Positions 28,041 through 37,559 of a DNA stretch of 64,000 nt are shown here, piece by piece. The stretch covers positions 62,001 to 126,000 of the forward strand of contig CACJNF010000001.1 of NCBI GenBank assembly GCA_902594745.1. The letters run 5' to 3'. Numbering within the stretch: the first letter of the stretch is position 1; each line of letters begins with the position of its first letter. The notes under the pieces are model-generated. The model did no database searches. It had not been told where the DNA came from and was given only the letters and a program-made list of their open reading frames with translations. The DNA comes from an uncultured Bacteroidota bacterium. Lineage in GTDB: Bacteria; Bacteroidota; Bacteroidia; Flavobacteriales; Flavobacteriaceae. A program made the position numbers and the translations under genes.

Positions 28041-28103
28041 ACATAAATCTATGATAATTTATTCTTTTTATTATTTAATCTTTGTAATTTTATAAAAAAA
28101 TCG

Positions 28104-29531
28104 ATGAATATTATTCTTCCTGGAGATAAGGATTATGAATCAAGACCTTCAGTCCAGAGAAAGTCTTTAAGAATAAATCTAAACGAGAATATTTACGGAA
28201 CTTTTGTTGAAATTGGTGCTGGTCAAGAAGTAGCTAGACATTTTTATAGGGTTGGAGCTGCATCAGGAACAATTGCTAAGTCAATGAGTGCTTATGACAA
28301 GAGTTTTAGTGATAGCATATATGGTAAAGAAGAAGATAATAGGTATGTTACACAAAATAGATTGGATAAAATGCTCGCTCATGAAATGAACCTTCTTGAA
28401 AAAAGAATTTCAAGAAAAAAGTATCCAAATAAATTCTTCTTTGTTTATGCTAATACAGTTGCTACCATTGATTTTGTGAAAAAATTTAAAGGTCATGGAT
28501 GGATGGGGATTAAATTTCAAACTGACCCAAAAGATGACTATTCTGAAATTAAACTCCATTTAAGGTTTCATCAAAATGAAGCTAAGCTTCAACAAGAAAG
28601 TCTTGGTATAATGGGTGTTAATCTTATTTATGGTGCTTTTTATAAGCATAATGAGCCACTTAAGTTGATGAAATACTTATATGACCATATTGATGATCAA
28701 TCAATTGAAATTGATACTATCAATTTTAGCGGTCCACTTTTTAAAGATGTTGACAATAGATTGATAAGTCTTGAACTAGTTAGACTAGGAATGACCGATG
28801 CTGTTGTTTTTGATGAGACTGGAACTAATGTCTTACCTGCTCAAGTTTTATACAAAAAGAACATATTAACACTTCGAGGAAGCTATAGGCCAATAACTAA
28901 AGTTAACGAAGAAATGTTTAAGAAATCTCTTGAAGCATTTCTAGAGGAAAAAGGTGTCAAGAAAGAGAATACAATTGTATTACTTGAAATTACCCTCTCT
29001 AACTTAAGGTCTACAGGTGATATTGATGATAGTGACTATTTAGATCGAGCAAAACTATTATGTTCTCTAGGTCATATGGTTATGATTTCAAACTTTTCAG
29101 AGTATTATAAGCTTGTTAAATATTTAACTATGTATACAAAAAAACAACTTGGATTGACTATGGGAGTAACAAATCTTATTGAAATTTTTGATGAAAAATA
29201 TTATGATGGTGTAAAAGGAGGAATATTGGAGGCTTTTGGTAATATTTTTAAGAATAACATGAAAATATACTTATATCCTGTATTAGATAAGCAAAAAGAT
29301 ACTGTAATTGACTCTACTAACTTAAAGCTTGAAGATAATATGAAAGAATTTTATAAATACTTCAAGGTTAATGATAAGATTCGTGACTTAGAATTTAACA
29401 AAGATTATCTCAATATCTTCTCAAAAGACGTACTAAAACAAATAAAGAATAATACTCCTGGTTGGGAAGACAAACTACCAGAGGGGGTTTCCGATTTGAT
29501 AATTAAGAAAAAGATGTTTGGCTATAAGTAG
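28104..29531 (+). CDS. Conserved Bacteroidota protein of unknown function (475 aa)
   Basis: I recognise this as a well-conserved cytosolic Bacteroidota protein. Automated pipelines often label it 'TonB-dependent receptor' or 'nicotinate-nucleotide adenylyltransferase', but neither fits, because there is no signal peptide, beta-barrel or HxGH motif. Conserved stretches are NIYGTFVEIGAGQEVARHFYR, GHGWMGIKFQ, RFHQNEAKLQQESLGIMGVNL and LEAFGNIF. The mix of helical and beta segments gives no fold by eye. It stands alone, between convergent genes. Confidence 0.8.
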   Translation: MNIILPGDKDYESRPSVQRKSLRINLNENIYGTFVEIGAGQEVARHFYRVGAASGTIAKSMSAYDKSFSDSIYGKEEDNRYVTQNRLDKMLAHEMNLLEKRISRKKYPNKFFFVYANTVATIDFVKKFKGHGWMGIKFQTDPKDDYSEIKLHLRFHQNEAKLQQESLGIMGVNLIYGAFYKHNEPLKLMKYLYDHIDDQSIEIDTINFSGPLFKDVDNRLISLELVRLGMTDAVVFDETGTNVLPAQVLYKKNILTLRGSYRPITKVNEEMFKKSLEAFLEEKGVKKENTIVLLEITLSNLRSTGDIDDSDYLDRAKLLCSLGHMVMISNFSEYYKLVKYLTMYTKKQLGLTMGVTNLIEIFDEKYYDGVKGGILEAFGNIFKNNMKIYLYPVLDKQKDTVIDSTNLKLEDNMKEFYKYFKVNDKIRDLEFNKDYLNIFSKDVLKQIKNNTPGWEDKLPEGVSDLIIKKKMFGYK

Positions 29532-29978
29532 TTAATCAAGAATTTGATCAGCATGGTCTTTAGTGTTGACCTTATCAATTACTCTTTCAATAACTCCGTC
29601 TTCATCAATTATAAATGTTGTTCTAAGAACTCCTTCATATTCATTTCCTCTAAACTTTTTCTTTCCCCAAACTCCAAATGCATCAATTAATTCTCTAGAA
29701 TCATCAGCTAATAAGTTGTATTTGAATCCAAATTTATCGGCAAACTTGTTTTGCTTATCCACTGTGTCAGGACTTACTCCAATGACTTCATATCCCTGAG
29801 ATGTGAGTTTAGAATAATTATCATTTAGATTACAACTTTGAGCAGTACAACCTGGAGTATTTGCTCTTGGATAAAAGAAAAGAATAATTTTCTTTCCTTT
29901 AAAATTTGTAAGGTTAATAGTTTCACCCTTGTGGGTTGTTACATTTATATTTGGTATATTATCGCCTACTTTTAACAT
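29532..29978 (-). CDS. bcp: Thioredoxin-dependent peroxiredoxin, Bcp/PrxQ type
   Basis: Reduces hydroperoxides via a peroxidatic Cys. The motif YPRANTPGCTAQSCNLND has the peroxidatic and nearby resolving Cys typical of alpha-helix-2 PrxQ proteins. Length is 148 residues, standard. It is divergent from nth across 24 bases with its own -7 box. Confidence 0.95.
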   Translation of the reverse strand: MLKVGDNIPNINVTTHKGETINLTNFKGKKIILFFYPRANTPGCTAQSCNLNDNYSKLTSQGYEVIGVSPDTVDKQNKFADKFGFKYNLLADDSRELIDAFGVWGKKKFRGNEYEGVLRTTFIIDEDGVIERVIDKVNTKDHADQILD

Positions 29979-29989
29979 AATTTTTTTTT

Positions 29990-29997
29990 CAAAAGTA
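29990..29997 (-). promoter_or_regulatory. -7 box (TACTTTTG) for bcp
   Basis: Exact TAnnTTTG on the minus strand, 11 bases before the bcp ATG. It lies in the 24-base spacer shared with nth. Confidence 0.5.
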
Positions 29998-30002
29998 ACT
30001 AA

Positions 30003-30650
30003 ATGAAACTAAAAGAAAAAGTTGATTTCCTAATAAATAAGCTTGAGGAAATTTATCCAACTCTTGAAATCCCTTTAGATCATAAAGACCCCTATACATT
30101 GTTGATCGCTGTTCTTCTCTCTGCACAAAGTACTGATAAGAAAGTAAACGAGATAACACCTAATTTATTTAATAAGGCAGATAATCCTTATGATATGATC
30201 AAATTAACAATTGATGAAATTAGAGAGATAATTAAGCCCGTTGGCCTCTCCCCTACAAAGTCAAAAGGTATTTGGAATTTATCAAAAATATTAATTGACA
30301 AATACAATGGTAGAGTTCCAGAGGATATTAGTAAGTTGGAGGAACTTCCCTCTGTTGGTCATAAAACAGCTAGTGTAGTTGTATCTCAAGGGTTTGGACA
30401 ACCAGCATTTCCAGTTGACACTCATATACACAGGCTTATGTTTAGATGGGGATTATCAAATGGAAAAAATGTTGAAAGAACTGAAAAGGATGCTAAAAGA
30501 ATTTTTCCTAAAGAAAAATGGAATGAACTGCATTTAAGGATAATTTTTTATGGAAGGGAATATTGCCCTGCGCGAGGATGGGATATTAACAATGACATTA
30601 TAACAAAAACTATTGGTAGGAAATCAATAATTAATAAACTTATTAAGTAA
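30003..30650 (+). CDS. nth: Endonuclease III without the iron-sulfur cluster
   Basis: DNA glycosylase/AP lyase for oxidised pyrimidines. The HhH motif LPSVGHKTASVV contains the catalytic Lys, and the catalytic Asp is in FPVDTHIHRL. The C-terminal four-Cys cluster motif is gone: YGREYCPARGWDINNDIITK keeps only one Cys. The cluster-less form occurs in related Flavobacteriia, so the protein is probably functional. Length is 215 residues. Confidence 0.92.
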   Translation: MKLKEKVDFLINKLEEIYPTLEIPLDHKDPYTLLIAVLLSAQSTDKKVNEITPNLFNKADNPYDMIKLTIDEIREIIKPVGLSPTKSKGIWNLSKILIDKYNGRVPEDISKLEELPSVGHKTASVVVSQGFGQPAFPVDTHIHRLMFRWGLSNGKNVERTEKDAKRIFPKEKWNELHLRIIFYGREYCPARGWDINNDIITKTIGRKSIINKLIK

Positions 30651-30655
30651 TTTTG
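30648..30655 (+). promoter_or_regulatory. -7 box (TAATTTTG) for uvrA
   Basis: Exact TAnnTTTG overlapping the nth stop codon and 17 bases before the uvrA ATG. It gives uvrA its own promoter despite the short spacing to nth. Confidence 0.55.
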
Positions 30656-30672
30656 CATTTTTTAAAGGCTTA

Positions 30673-33453
30673 ATGAAAGATATTTCTAAGATTGACCCCA
30701 AACATAACATCATCATTAAAGGTGCAAAGCTTCATAACCTAAAGAATATTGATGTTGTAATACCTAGAAATAAATTTACAGTAGTTACTGGTTTATCAGG
30801 CTCTGGTAAATCATCATTAGCTTATGATACTCTATATGCTGAGGGACAGAGAAGGTATGTAGAAAGTTTATCATCATATGCACGTCAATTTATGGGTAAG
30901 TTAAATAAGCCAAAAGTTGATTACATAAAAGGTATATCACCTGCAATAGCTGTTGAACAAAAAATCAATACATCAAATCCAAGGTCAACTGTAGGAACTA
31001 AGACTGAGATTTATGATTACTTGAAACTATTATTTGCAAGAATTGGTAAAACATATTCTCCTGTTTCAAATAAAATTGTAAAAAAAGATTCAGTATCTGA
31101 TGTTGTTGATAAGATAATGAGCTTTGATGCTAAGACAAAGCTTCTGCTCTTATCACCAATTGAATCATCAACTAAAGAGAAGTCAAAGGAAAGAATTGAA
31201 ATACTTAAGAAACAGGGTTTTGTTAGAATTTTTAAGAAAGGTGAAATAATTGATCTTAATGATATTAATGGAAAGGAAATATTAGATTTTAATCTAGTTG
31301 TTGACAGATTAGTTGTAAAGCATGACGAAGATTTCAAATCAAGAGTTTCAGATTCTGTTCAACTTTCATTTTACGAGGGAAAAGGTGTTTGTTCTATTTA
31401 TGACATTGAGAAGGGTAAAGAAGTAACTTTTTCTAACAAATATGAGATGGATGGCATAAAATTTATTGAACCATCTATACACCTCTTTAGTTTCAACAAT
31501 CCTTTTGGTGCATGCAAAAACTGTGATGGATTTGGAGAAACAATAGGAATTGATGAAGAATTAGTAATCCCTAACAAAGCATTATCAGTATATGATGATG
31601 CAATTGCTCCCTGGAGAGGAACAGGTTTAAGGAAGTATTACATGAAATTGATTAATAATGCAGATAGCTTCAAATTTCCAATATATAAACCATATAATAA
31701 GTTATCAAAAGAAGAAATTGAAACTCTATGGAATGGGAATGAGCATTTTACAGGTATAAATAAATTCTTTAAATACTTAGAGAAAAAAAATTATAAAATT
31801 CAAAATAGAGTACTCTTATCAAGATATCGTGGTAAAACCCTATGTAACAAATGTAAAGGAAGTAGGCTTAGAGAAGAGTCCTATCATGTAAAAATAGATG
31901 GCAAAAATTTACCTGAAATATTGGCAATGCCTATTGATAAACTTGGATTGTTTTTTAAAGAAATTAAAATAAATAAAACTGACAAAGAAATATCAGCTAG
32001 AATCTTAAAAGAGATTAACAATAGAATTGACTATATGAATAATGTAGGATTAGGATACCTAACACTAAACCGAAAAGCAAATACTTTATCAGGAGGAGAA
32101 ACTCAAAGAATTAATCTAGCATCTTCTCTAGGAAGTAGTCTAGTAGGCTCAACATATATTCTAGATGAGCCATCTATTGGTCTTCATTCAAGAGATAATG
32201 ATAATCTTATTAAGATTTTAAAAAATTTAAAAGATATAGGTAACACTGTAATCGTTGTAGAACATGATGAGGAAATCATTTTATCTGCTGACCATATTGT
32301 TGATATTGGCCCAATGGCAGGATCTCTAGGAGGTGAAATAGTTGGTCAGGGAACAGTTAATCAGTTATTAGATTCTGATACACTGACATCAAAATATTTA
32401 AGGGGAGTTGAAAAAATTGAGTATCCAAGCCAAAGAAAGAAACCAGAATATTTTATAAATGTCAATGGTGCTAGAGAAAATAATTTAAAAAACATAAATG
32501 TAAAGATTCCTTTAGGTTGTCTATCAATGATTACAGGAGTGTCAGGAAGTGGAAAGTCTACATTAGTTAAGAAAATAATATATCCGGCATTGCTTAATTA
32601 TTTTAGAGATTATTCTCAAAAACCAGGAAAGTTCATTGATTTAACTGGGAATTTAAGTAAAATCAAATCTGTTCAGTTTATTGATCAGAACCCCATTGGA
32701 AGATCTTCTCGATCAAACCCTGTAACATATTTGAAAGTTTACGATGATATTAGAACGTTATATTCAAAAATACCTCAGTCTGTTTCTAAGGGCTTTAAAT
32801 CGAAATTCTTTTCATTTAACACAGATGGTGGAAGATGTGATGAATGTAAAGGAGAAGGGATTGTAAGGATAGAAATGCAGTTTATGGCAGATGTAGAGCT
32901 TGAGTGTGAAATATGTAAAGGAAAAAGATTTAAAAATGAAATTACTTCAATTAAGTATAATGGAGTTAGTATTGATATGCTATTAAATATGACTGTTGAT
33001 GATGCAATTCAATTTTTCAGAAAGTATAACCAAACGAAAATTGTCAATAAACTCCTACCCCTTCAATCAGTGGGACTTGGTTATGTTTCTTTAGGTCAGT
33101 CTTCTAATACTTTATCAGGAGGTGAAGCTCAAAGAATTAAGCTAGCCTCTTTTATTGGAAAAGGAGATCAGCTTGATAAAACTTTTTTCATTTTTGATGA
33201 ACCTACTACCGGTCTGCATTTTCATGATGTGAAAAAGCTATTAAATACATTTAATAAATTGATTAGAATGGGACATTCAATACTTGTTATTGAGCATAAC
33301 CTTGATATGATTACCTGTGCAGATCATATAATCGATCTTGGTCCAGAAGGAGGAGATAAAGGTGGGAATATTGTTGCTATGGGAACTCCAGAAGATTTAA
33401 TTAAAAGCAAAGAATCATATACCGGTAAATATCTAAGGAAAAAGATTGGATAG
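30673..33453 (+). CDS. uvrA: Excinuclease ABC subunit A
   Basis: Damage-recognition ATPase of nucleotide excision repair. Two ABC halves are seen: Walker A GLSGSGKSSLAYDT and GVSGSGKSTLVKK, with signatures LSGGETQRINLASSLG and LSGGEAQRIKLASFIG. Zinc-finger motifs are CKNCDGFGE, CNKCKGSRL and CDECKGEG...CEICKGKRF. Length is 926 residues, normal. It follows nth, so two repair genes sit together. Confidence 0.97.
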   Translation: MKDISKIDPKHNIIIKGAKLHNLKNIDVVIPRNKFTVVTGLSGSGKSSLAYDTLYAEGQRRYVESLSSYARQFMGKLNKPKVDYIKGISPAIAVEQKINTSNPRSTVGTKTEIYDYLKLLFARIGKTYSPVSNKIVKKDSVSDVVDKIMSFDAKTKLLLLSPIESSTKEKSKERIEILKKQGFVRIFKKGEIIDLNDINGKEILDFNLVVDRLVVKHDEDFKSRVSDSVQLSFYEGKGVCSIYDIEKGKEVTFSNKYEMDGIKFIEPSIHLFSFNNPFGACKNCDGFGETIGIDEELVIPNKALSVYDDAIAPWRGTGLRKYYMKLINNADSFKFPIYKPYNKLSKEEIETLWNGNEHFTGINKFFKYLEKKNYKIQNRVLLSRYRGKTLCNKCKGSRLREESYHVKIDGKNLPEILAMPIDKLGLFFKEIKINKTDKEISARILKEINNRIDYMNNVGLGYLTLNRKANTLSGGETQRINLASSLGSSLVGSTYILDEPSIGLHSRDNDNLIKILKNLKDIGNTVIVVEHDEEIILSADHIVDIGPMAGSLGGEIVGQGTVNQLLDSDTLTSKYLRGVEKIEYPSQRKKPEYFINVNGARENNLKNINVKIPLGCLSMITGVSGSGKSTLVKKIIYPALLNYFRDYSQKPGKFIDLTGNLSKIKSVQFIDQNPIGRSSRSNPVTYLKVYDDIRTLYSKIPQSVSKGFKSKFFSFNTDGGRCDECKGEGIVRIEMQFMADVELECEICKGKRFKNEITSIKYNGVSIDMLLNMTVDDAIQFFRKYNQTKIVNKLLPLQSVGLGYVSLGQSSNTLSGGEAQRIKLASFIGKGDQLDKTFFIFDEPTTGLHFHDVKKLLNTFNKLIRMGHSILVIEHNLDMITCADHIIDLGPEGGDKGGNIVAMGTPEDLIKSKESYTGKYLRKKIG

Positions 33454-33455
33454 AA

Positions 33456-34916
33456 CTACCAGTTTTTATTAAACTTATCTATAAATATATTTACGTCATC
33501 ACTCAGCCTAAAAATATATGCAGCAAGAGTATATAAAATAAATATAAGGCTAGACTTAATTATAATATTCAATAATGGCTGAAATCCTAGTTCAAGATTT
33601 GAAAATACAATATATGTCAAGATACTTAAAACTATAATTTTGATTGTATCATTGCTGTATGGATGCATCTTAAATTTAACCCTAATGAGGTAGATCTTTA
33701 GCGAGTTCATTATTGCAAGGACAATAAGAGTTGCATACGCTGCACCAATGATACCATAGTCAGTAATTAGATATATATTGAGAAATACAGCTAGTATTGA
33801 AGAAAACAGCGAAAACCAGAATGTGTAATAATAGTATTTTGAATTAGAAATAATATTATTAATACATCCTATCGACATTGTGTATAGTTTACCCAGGGAT
33901 ACAATAATTACTATTGGAATACCTATTGAATATCCATCCTGATTTAACATGTTATAAAAATCATCAAGGTTTAAATTAATCAGTAAAAAAAATAGGCTTG
34001 CTACTAAAACTAGATTCGTGGAGCTTTTCTTAAGTAAGCCTTCTAATTTTTTAAAATGCTTTTTATTAATTGCATCTGCAACTACAGGACTTAATATTTG
34101 GAACATTGCCCTGCCTGGTATTTCAATAACTGCTGCAATAAAAACTGCAACTGAATAGTATGCTACATTCTCTACAGTTAAAATGGAAGAAAGCATTGAT
34201 TTATCGATATCTAAGATTATACTTGATGCAGCTCCTGACAAAAAAATCAGCAAACAATACTTAAAGATCTCTCCAAAATCATCTTTGAAACTAATATTAA
34301 TTTTAGGTTTGATAATATAGAAAGAATATATAACTACAATTATTAATCTTAAATAGTAGCCATAAATTAAAAACAATATAAACTCTTCAAAATTTAGTAT
34401 TCCAAGAGAGTATGAAATAAGAAGAAATGATATTAGGAGTCTAGGGTATAATTCTTTTAGAAAGTTACCAAATACAGATTTAAGTTTTACTCTAAGCCAT
34501 GAATAGAAAACTTCAAAAAACGAGGTAGAAATCGCAATGAATATTATAACATAAGCATATTTTGATAGACTTTGATCACTTTGAAATAGATATTGTCTAA
34601 TTTCATCATAGTAGGCGAAAAATAGTGGAACAAAAAGTAGTATTATTATTAATGGAATTAAAACTGAAAGTGTTAGAAGACCATCTTTTTCTCTTTTTTT
34701 TGAGTATTTAGAATAGTACCTAATAACAGCATGCTGGGTTCCAAAAGATATAAATGGTTGTACGATGTTTGATATTGCTAAAAGTGCGATAACAAGACCT
34801 TGAAATGTACTACCCAGATAAGTTGGATAAAGATATAGAGTATTAAATGCTCCTATAAGAAAAGCAACCCCTATACTTATTAAATTTAAAAAAGATTGCC
34901 TTACTACTATACCCAT
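33456..34916 (-). CDS. Polysaccharide/lipid flippase, Wzx/MATE-like
   Basis: A 486-residue integral membrane protein with about 12-14 hydrophobic helices and the N-terminal pattern FLNLISIGVAFLIGAFNTLYLYPT typical of polysaccharide-export (RfbX/Wzx) flippases in the MOP superfamily. The substrate cannot be told. It follows YfhO with a 10-base overlap, so both likely work on cell-surface glycan or lipid intermediates. Confidence 0.82.
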   Translation of the reverse strand: MGIVVRQSFLNLISIGVAFLIGAFNTLYLYPTYLGSTFQGLVIALLAISNIVQPFISFGTQHAVIRYYSKYSKKREKDGLLTLSVLIPLIIILLFVPLFFAYYDEIRQYLFQSDQSLSKYAYVIIFIAISTSFFEVFYSWLRVKLKSVFGNFLKELYPRLLISFLLISYSLGILNFEEFILFLIYGYYLRLIIVVIYSFYIIKPKINISFKDDFGEIFKYCLLIFLSGAASSIILDIDKSMLSSILTVENVAYYSVAVFIAAVIEIPGRAMFQILSPVVADAINKKHFKKLEGLLKKSSTNLVLVASLFFLLINLNLDDFYNMLNQDGYSIGIPIVIIVSLGKLYTMSIGCINNIISNSKYYYYTFWFSLFSSILAVFLNIYLITDYGIIGAAYATLIVLAIMNSLKIYLIRVKFKMHPYSNDTIKIIVLSILTYIVFSNLELGFQPLLNIIIKSSLIFILYTLAAYIFRLSDDVNIFIDKFNKNW

Positions 34917-37300
34917 TTATTGTTCTTATAAACCATGTATACGATTAAACTAAAGGTAATTATAATTGTTATTATTCTAATATTTATTCCTGTTTTTACA
35001 ATGCTAGGAGAAAAATAAAAATCAATTTTATGAAACCCAGATGGAACGACCATTCCCCTAAGAATATAGTTTACATCAAAATATTCTGATTTTACATCGT
35101 CAACATATACTTCCCATCCAGATGGATAATATATTTCTGAAAACACAATTAGCTGGTCAGATAATGATTCGAACTCATAAGTTATGTGTGATGATGAGAT
35201 TTTGGTTTTTTCAATTTTAATTAGATCATCTGAGTTAAATACTTTTGAAATAGAAGATGGAACAGAATTATTTATAGATAAGGCAAGTTTACTAATATCA
35301 GTATCTTTTAATTTGATAAGTAATTCATCTGCTGAATTAACTGTTATAAGCGAGTCAACAGACCATGCGTTTCCAAGCGCATCTGGATTCTGGTATAATT
35401 GATCTTCATTATTTTCATCTTTAGCTATCAGATATTTAACATTTAAAGAATTGAACAGCTTCTCGTTATCATGAAGAGATAAATATTCATAATACTCTTG
35501 AAATCTTCTAAGTTTAGCCGCGTGATATCCATTAATAGAATTATGATAATATGAGCTACTTGCATTTGAAAGACCTGCATCAACATTGAAAACTCTATAA
35601 TCAGTTGTGTCAAGTAATATTTCATTATCTAACTCAGTCATTTGATATGTATTATATGACTTATCAATAAATAGTTCTTTATCAATGTATCTTTTATTTA
35701 CATTGAATAAGTCAATAAAAACAATTGCAAATACAATAAGAAATGTAAAGTTCCTACCAATTAGTCTATAAGATCTAAGTGTTGTAAATAGCAATATTCC
35801 AATAATAATAGCTCTTAAAACATCCTTATTGAAAATATTCTTCCTTTCCTCTAAAATCATTCCAAAAATTTCAGGTCCGTACGCATTTGAATAATAATCA
35901 TCATATAAACCAGAAAATGAAAGTGAACCTTTAAAAAGAAATAATAATACTAATGGAACTGTAAAGGCTATAAAAGTCCTATTTATGTTCTTAACATTAA
36001 AGTCCCCAAGAAATTTATGCAAACCAATAACTGAAAGAAATGGTACTGCAAACTCTATAATTATCTGAATTGAAGAAACTGCTCTAAACTTATTATAAAA
36101 TGGAAAATAATCAATAAAGAAATTTGTAAGTAATGGAAAGTTTTTACCCCATGATAGTGTTAATGATATTATGAATGATATCAATAACCACCATTTAAAA
36201 GGTCCTTTAACTATAAATAGAGATAGAATAAAAAGAAAAAACATTGATGCACCTATATAAGCAGGTGCTTCAAGAATTGGCTGATCTCCCCAATAAGTTG
36301 GAACAGATGACACAAAAGAATCTGCCTGTTTTCTTGGAACATTGTTATCAATTAAAAACTTATACAAATCTGTGTTTCTTCCAATGTCCTCTGAGGATGC
36401 TCCACCTTGAATTCTTGGAGCAATAAGATTAATACTTTCAAAAATTCCATAACTATATTGTGTTATATAATCATAGTCAAGACCGGTAGAAAGTTCTTTC
36501 TCTGTTCCGTCAGGATTTAATTTAAGCTCACTCTGAGATCTTGTTGAATATTTAGAATAATCATATGTAGAAAGAATATTTGGAGCATTTAAACCCAATG
36601 ATAATATTCCTGCAAGAGCGAATGTTCCAATATATTTTATGTATTCTTTTAAATCTTTTTTTCTATATGAGTCAATCAGGTAAACTATAACATATATACC
36701 TAATAGGATCAACATATAATATGTCATTTGATAATGATTAGCTCTTATTTGCAGTGAAATACCCAGTAAACTAACTAAGAATCCAGGTAATAGCTTATTC
36801 TGCCTCAATAGGACGAGCCCAGCAACTACTAGAGGAATATATGCTATTGCAAGAGCTTTTGTATTGTGTCCAACCTGAAGAATAATTAACAGATAAGTAG
36901 AGAAAGCAAAAGTAACAGATCCAAGAATAGCAATTCTCCATGGAATTTTTAATACCATAAGAAGAATATACATTGTGAGGAGATACAAAAATAAAGTATG
37001 AGCAGGTCTTGGAATAAATCTAAATAAAAGATGGAATGGTGATAATATATCATATGCAAACTTTGCTCCTAGTTGAAATGTTGGCATTCCACCAAAAGCA
37101 TTATCTATCCAGTATATCTCATCTGAGATATTATCTCTATTTTCTTGGATCTCTCTTGACATTGCTTCATACTGATTTATATCTGACTGATATAATTTTT
37201 TTCCATCAACAAGTGGACTATAGAATATCATAGACAATACAGCAAATCCAATTGCAGTATATAAATGAATTAGAGATTTTCTAATTAAAACTTTATTCAT
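34907..37300 (-). CDS. YfhO family membrane protein
   Basis: A protein of about 797 residues with multiple TM helices in its first two thirds, a periplasmic C-terminal beta-rich domain and a final TM helix. YfhO proteins are GT-C-like and have been linked to glycosylation of lipoteichoic acids in Firmicutes; in Bacteroidota they are common and uncharacterised. Segments seen are YQSDINQYEAMSREI, PTFQLGAKFAYDILSP and YPSGWEVYVDD. I choose ATG 37300, overlapping the DUF4834 stop as ATGAATAA, over the track's 37312. Confidence 0.85.
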   Translation of the reverse strand: MNKVLIRKSLIHLYTAIGFAVLSMIFYSPLVDGKKLYQSDINQYEAMSREIQENRDNISDEIYWIDNAFGGMPTFQLGAKFAYDILSPFHLLFRFIPRPAHTLFLYLLTMYILLMVLKIPWRIAILGSVTFAFSTYLLIILQVGHNTKALAIAYIPLVVAGLVLLRQNKLLPGFLVSLLGISLQIRANHYQMTYYMLILLGIYVIVYLIDSYRKKDLKEYIKYIGTFALAGILSLGLNAPNILSTYDYSKYSTRSQSELKLNPDGTEKELSTGLDYDYITQYSYGIFESINLIAPRIQGGASSEDIGRNTDLYKFLIDNNVPRKQADSFVSSVPTYWGDQPILEAPAYIGASMFFLFILSLFIVKGPFKWWLLISFIISLTLSWGKNFPLLTNFFIDYFPFYNKFRAVSSIQIIIEFAVPFLSVIGLHKFLGDFNVKNINRTFIAFTVPLVLLFLFKGSLSFSGLYDDYYSNAYGPEIFGMILEERKNIFNKDVLRAIIIGILLFTTLRSYRLIGRNFTFLIVFAIVFIDLFNVNKRYIDKELFIDKSYNTYQMTELDNEILLDTTDYRVFNVDAGLSNASSSYYHNSINGYHAAKLRRFQEYYEYLSLHDNEKLFNSLNVKYLIAKDENNEDQLYQNPDALGNAWSVDSLITVNSADELLIKLKDTDISKLALSINNSVPSSISKVFNSDDLIKIEKTKISSSHITYEFESLSDQLIVFSEIYYPSGWEVYVDDVKSEYFDVNYILRGMVVPSGFHKIDFYFSPSIVKTGINIRIITIIITFSLIVYMVYKNNKWV

Positions 37301-37490
37301 CGATATCCTCATAGTCTATGTATTCTCCGTATTTATCATTTGTTTTTCTCTTATTTGAGTTTGAGGATTTATTAAAATCTGTCTTTTTATTAGGCGATTT
37401 AAACATACTTGCAAATATCATTTTGAAGATAGAAGGAATTATATATCTAATTATTAGATAAATAGTCAAAAAAGCCAATAAAAACTTCAT
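37293..37490 (-). CDS. DUF4834 family small membrane protein
   Basis: A 65-residue protein with one N-terminal TM helix (FLLAFLTIYLIIRYIIPSIF), a basic middle and a YGEYIDYEDIDE acidic tail. That tail (GEYxDYEE) is the DUF4834 hallmark of Bacteroidota. It heads the DUF4834-yfhO-flippase operon with a -7 box upstream. Its stop overlaps yfhO by 8 bases. Confidence 0.8.
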   Translation of the reverse strand: MKFLLAFLTIYLIIRYIIPSIFKMIFASMFKSPNKKTDFNKSSNSNKRKTNDKYGEYIDYEDIDE

Positions 37491-37505
37491 AGTTTACGCC
37501 TTTAT

Positions 37506-37513
37506 CAAATTTA
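37506..37513 (-). promoter_or_regulatory. -7 box (TAAATTTG) for the DUF4834-yfhO operon
   Basis: Exact TAnnTTTG on the minus strand, 15 bases before the DUF4834 ATG. Confidence 0.5.
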
Positions 37514-37559
37514 ATCAAATCTTGAAAAATAACTATTTATTGGTAACTTGCTTTTTCAA

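Noticed and set aside
31017-31337. 106-aa minus-strand ORF in uvrA
   Set aside because: Shadow of UvrA, which is conserved throughout the stretch.
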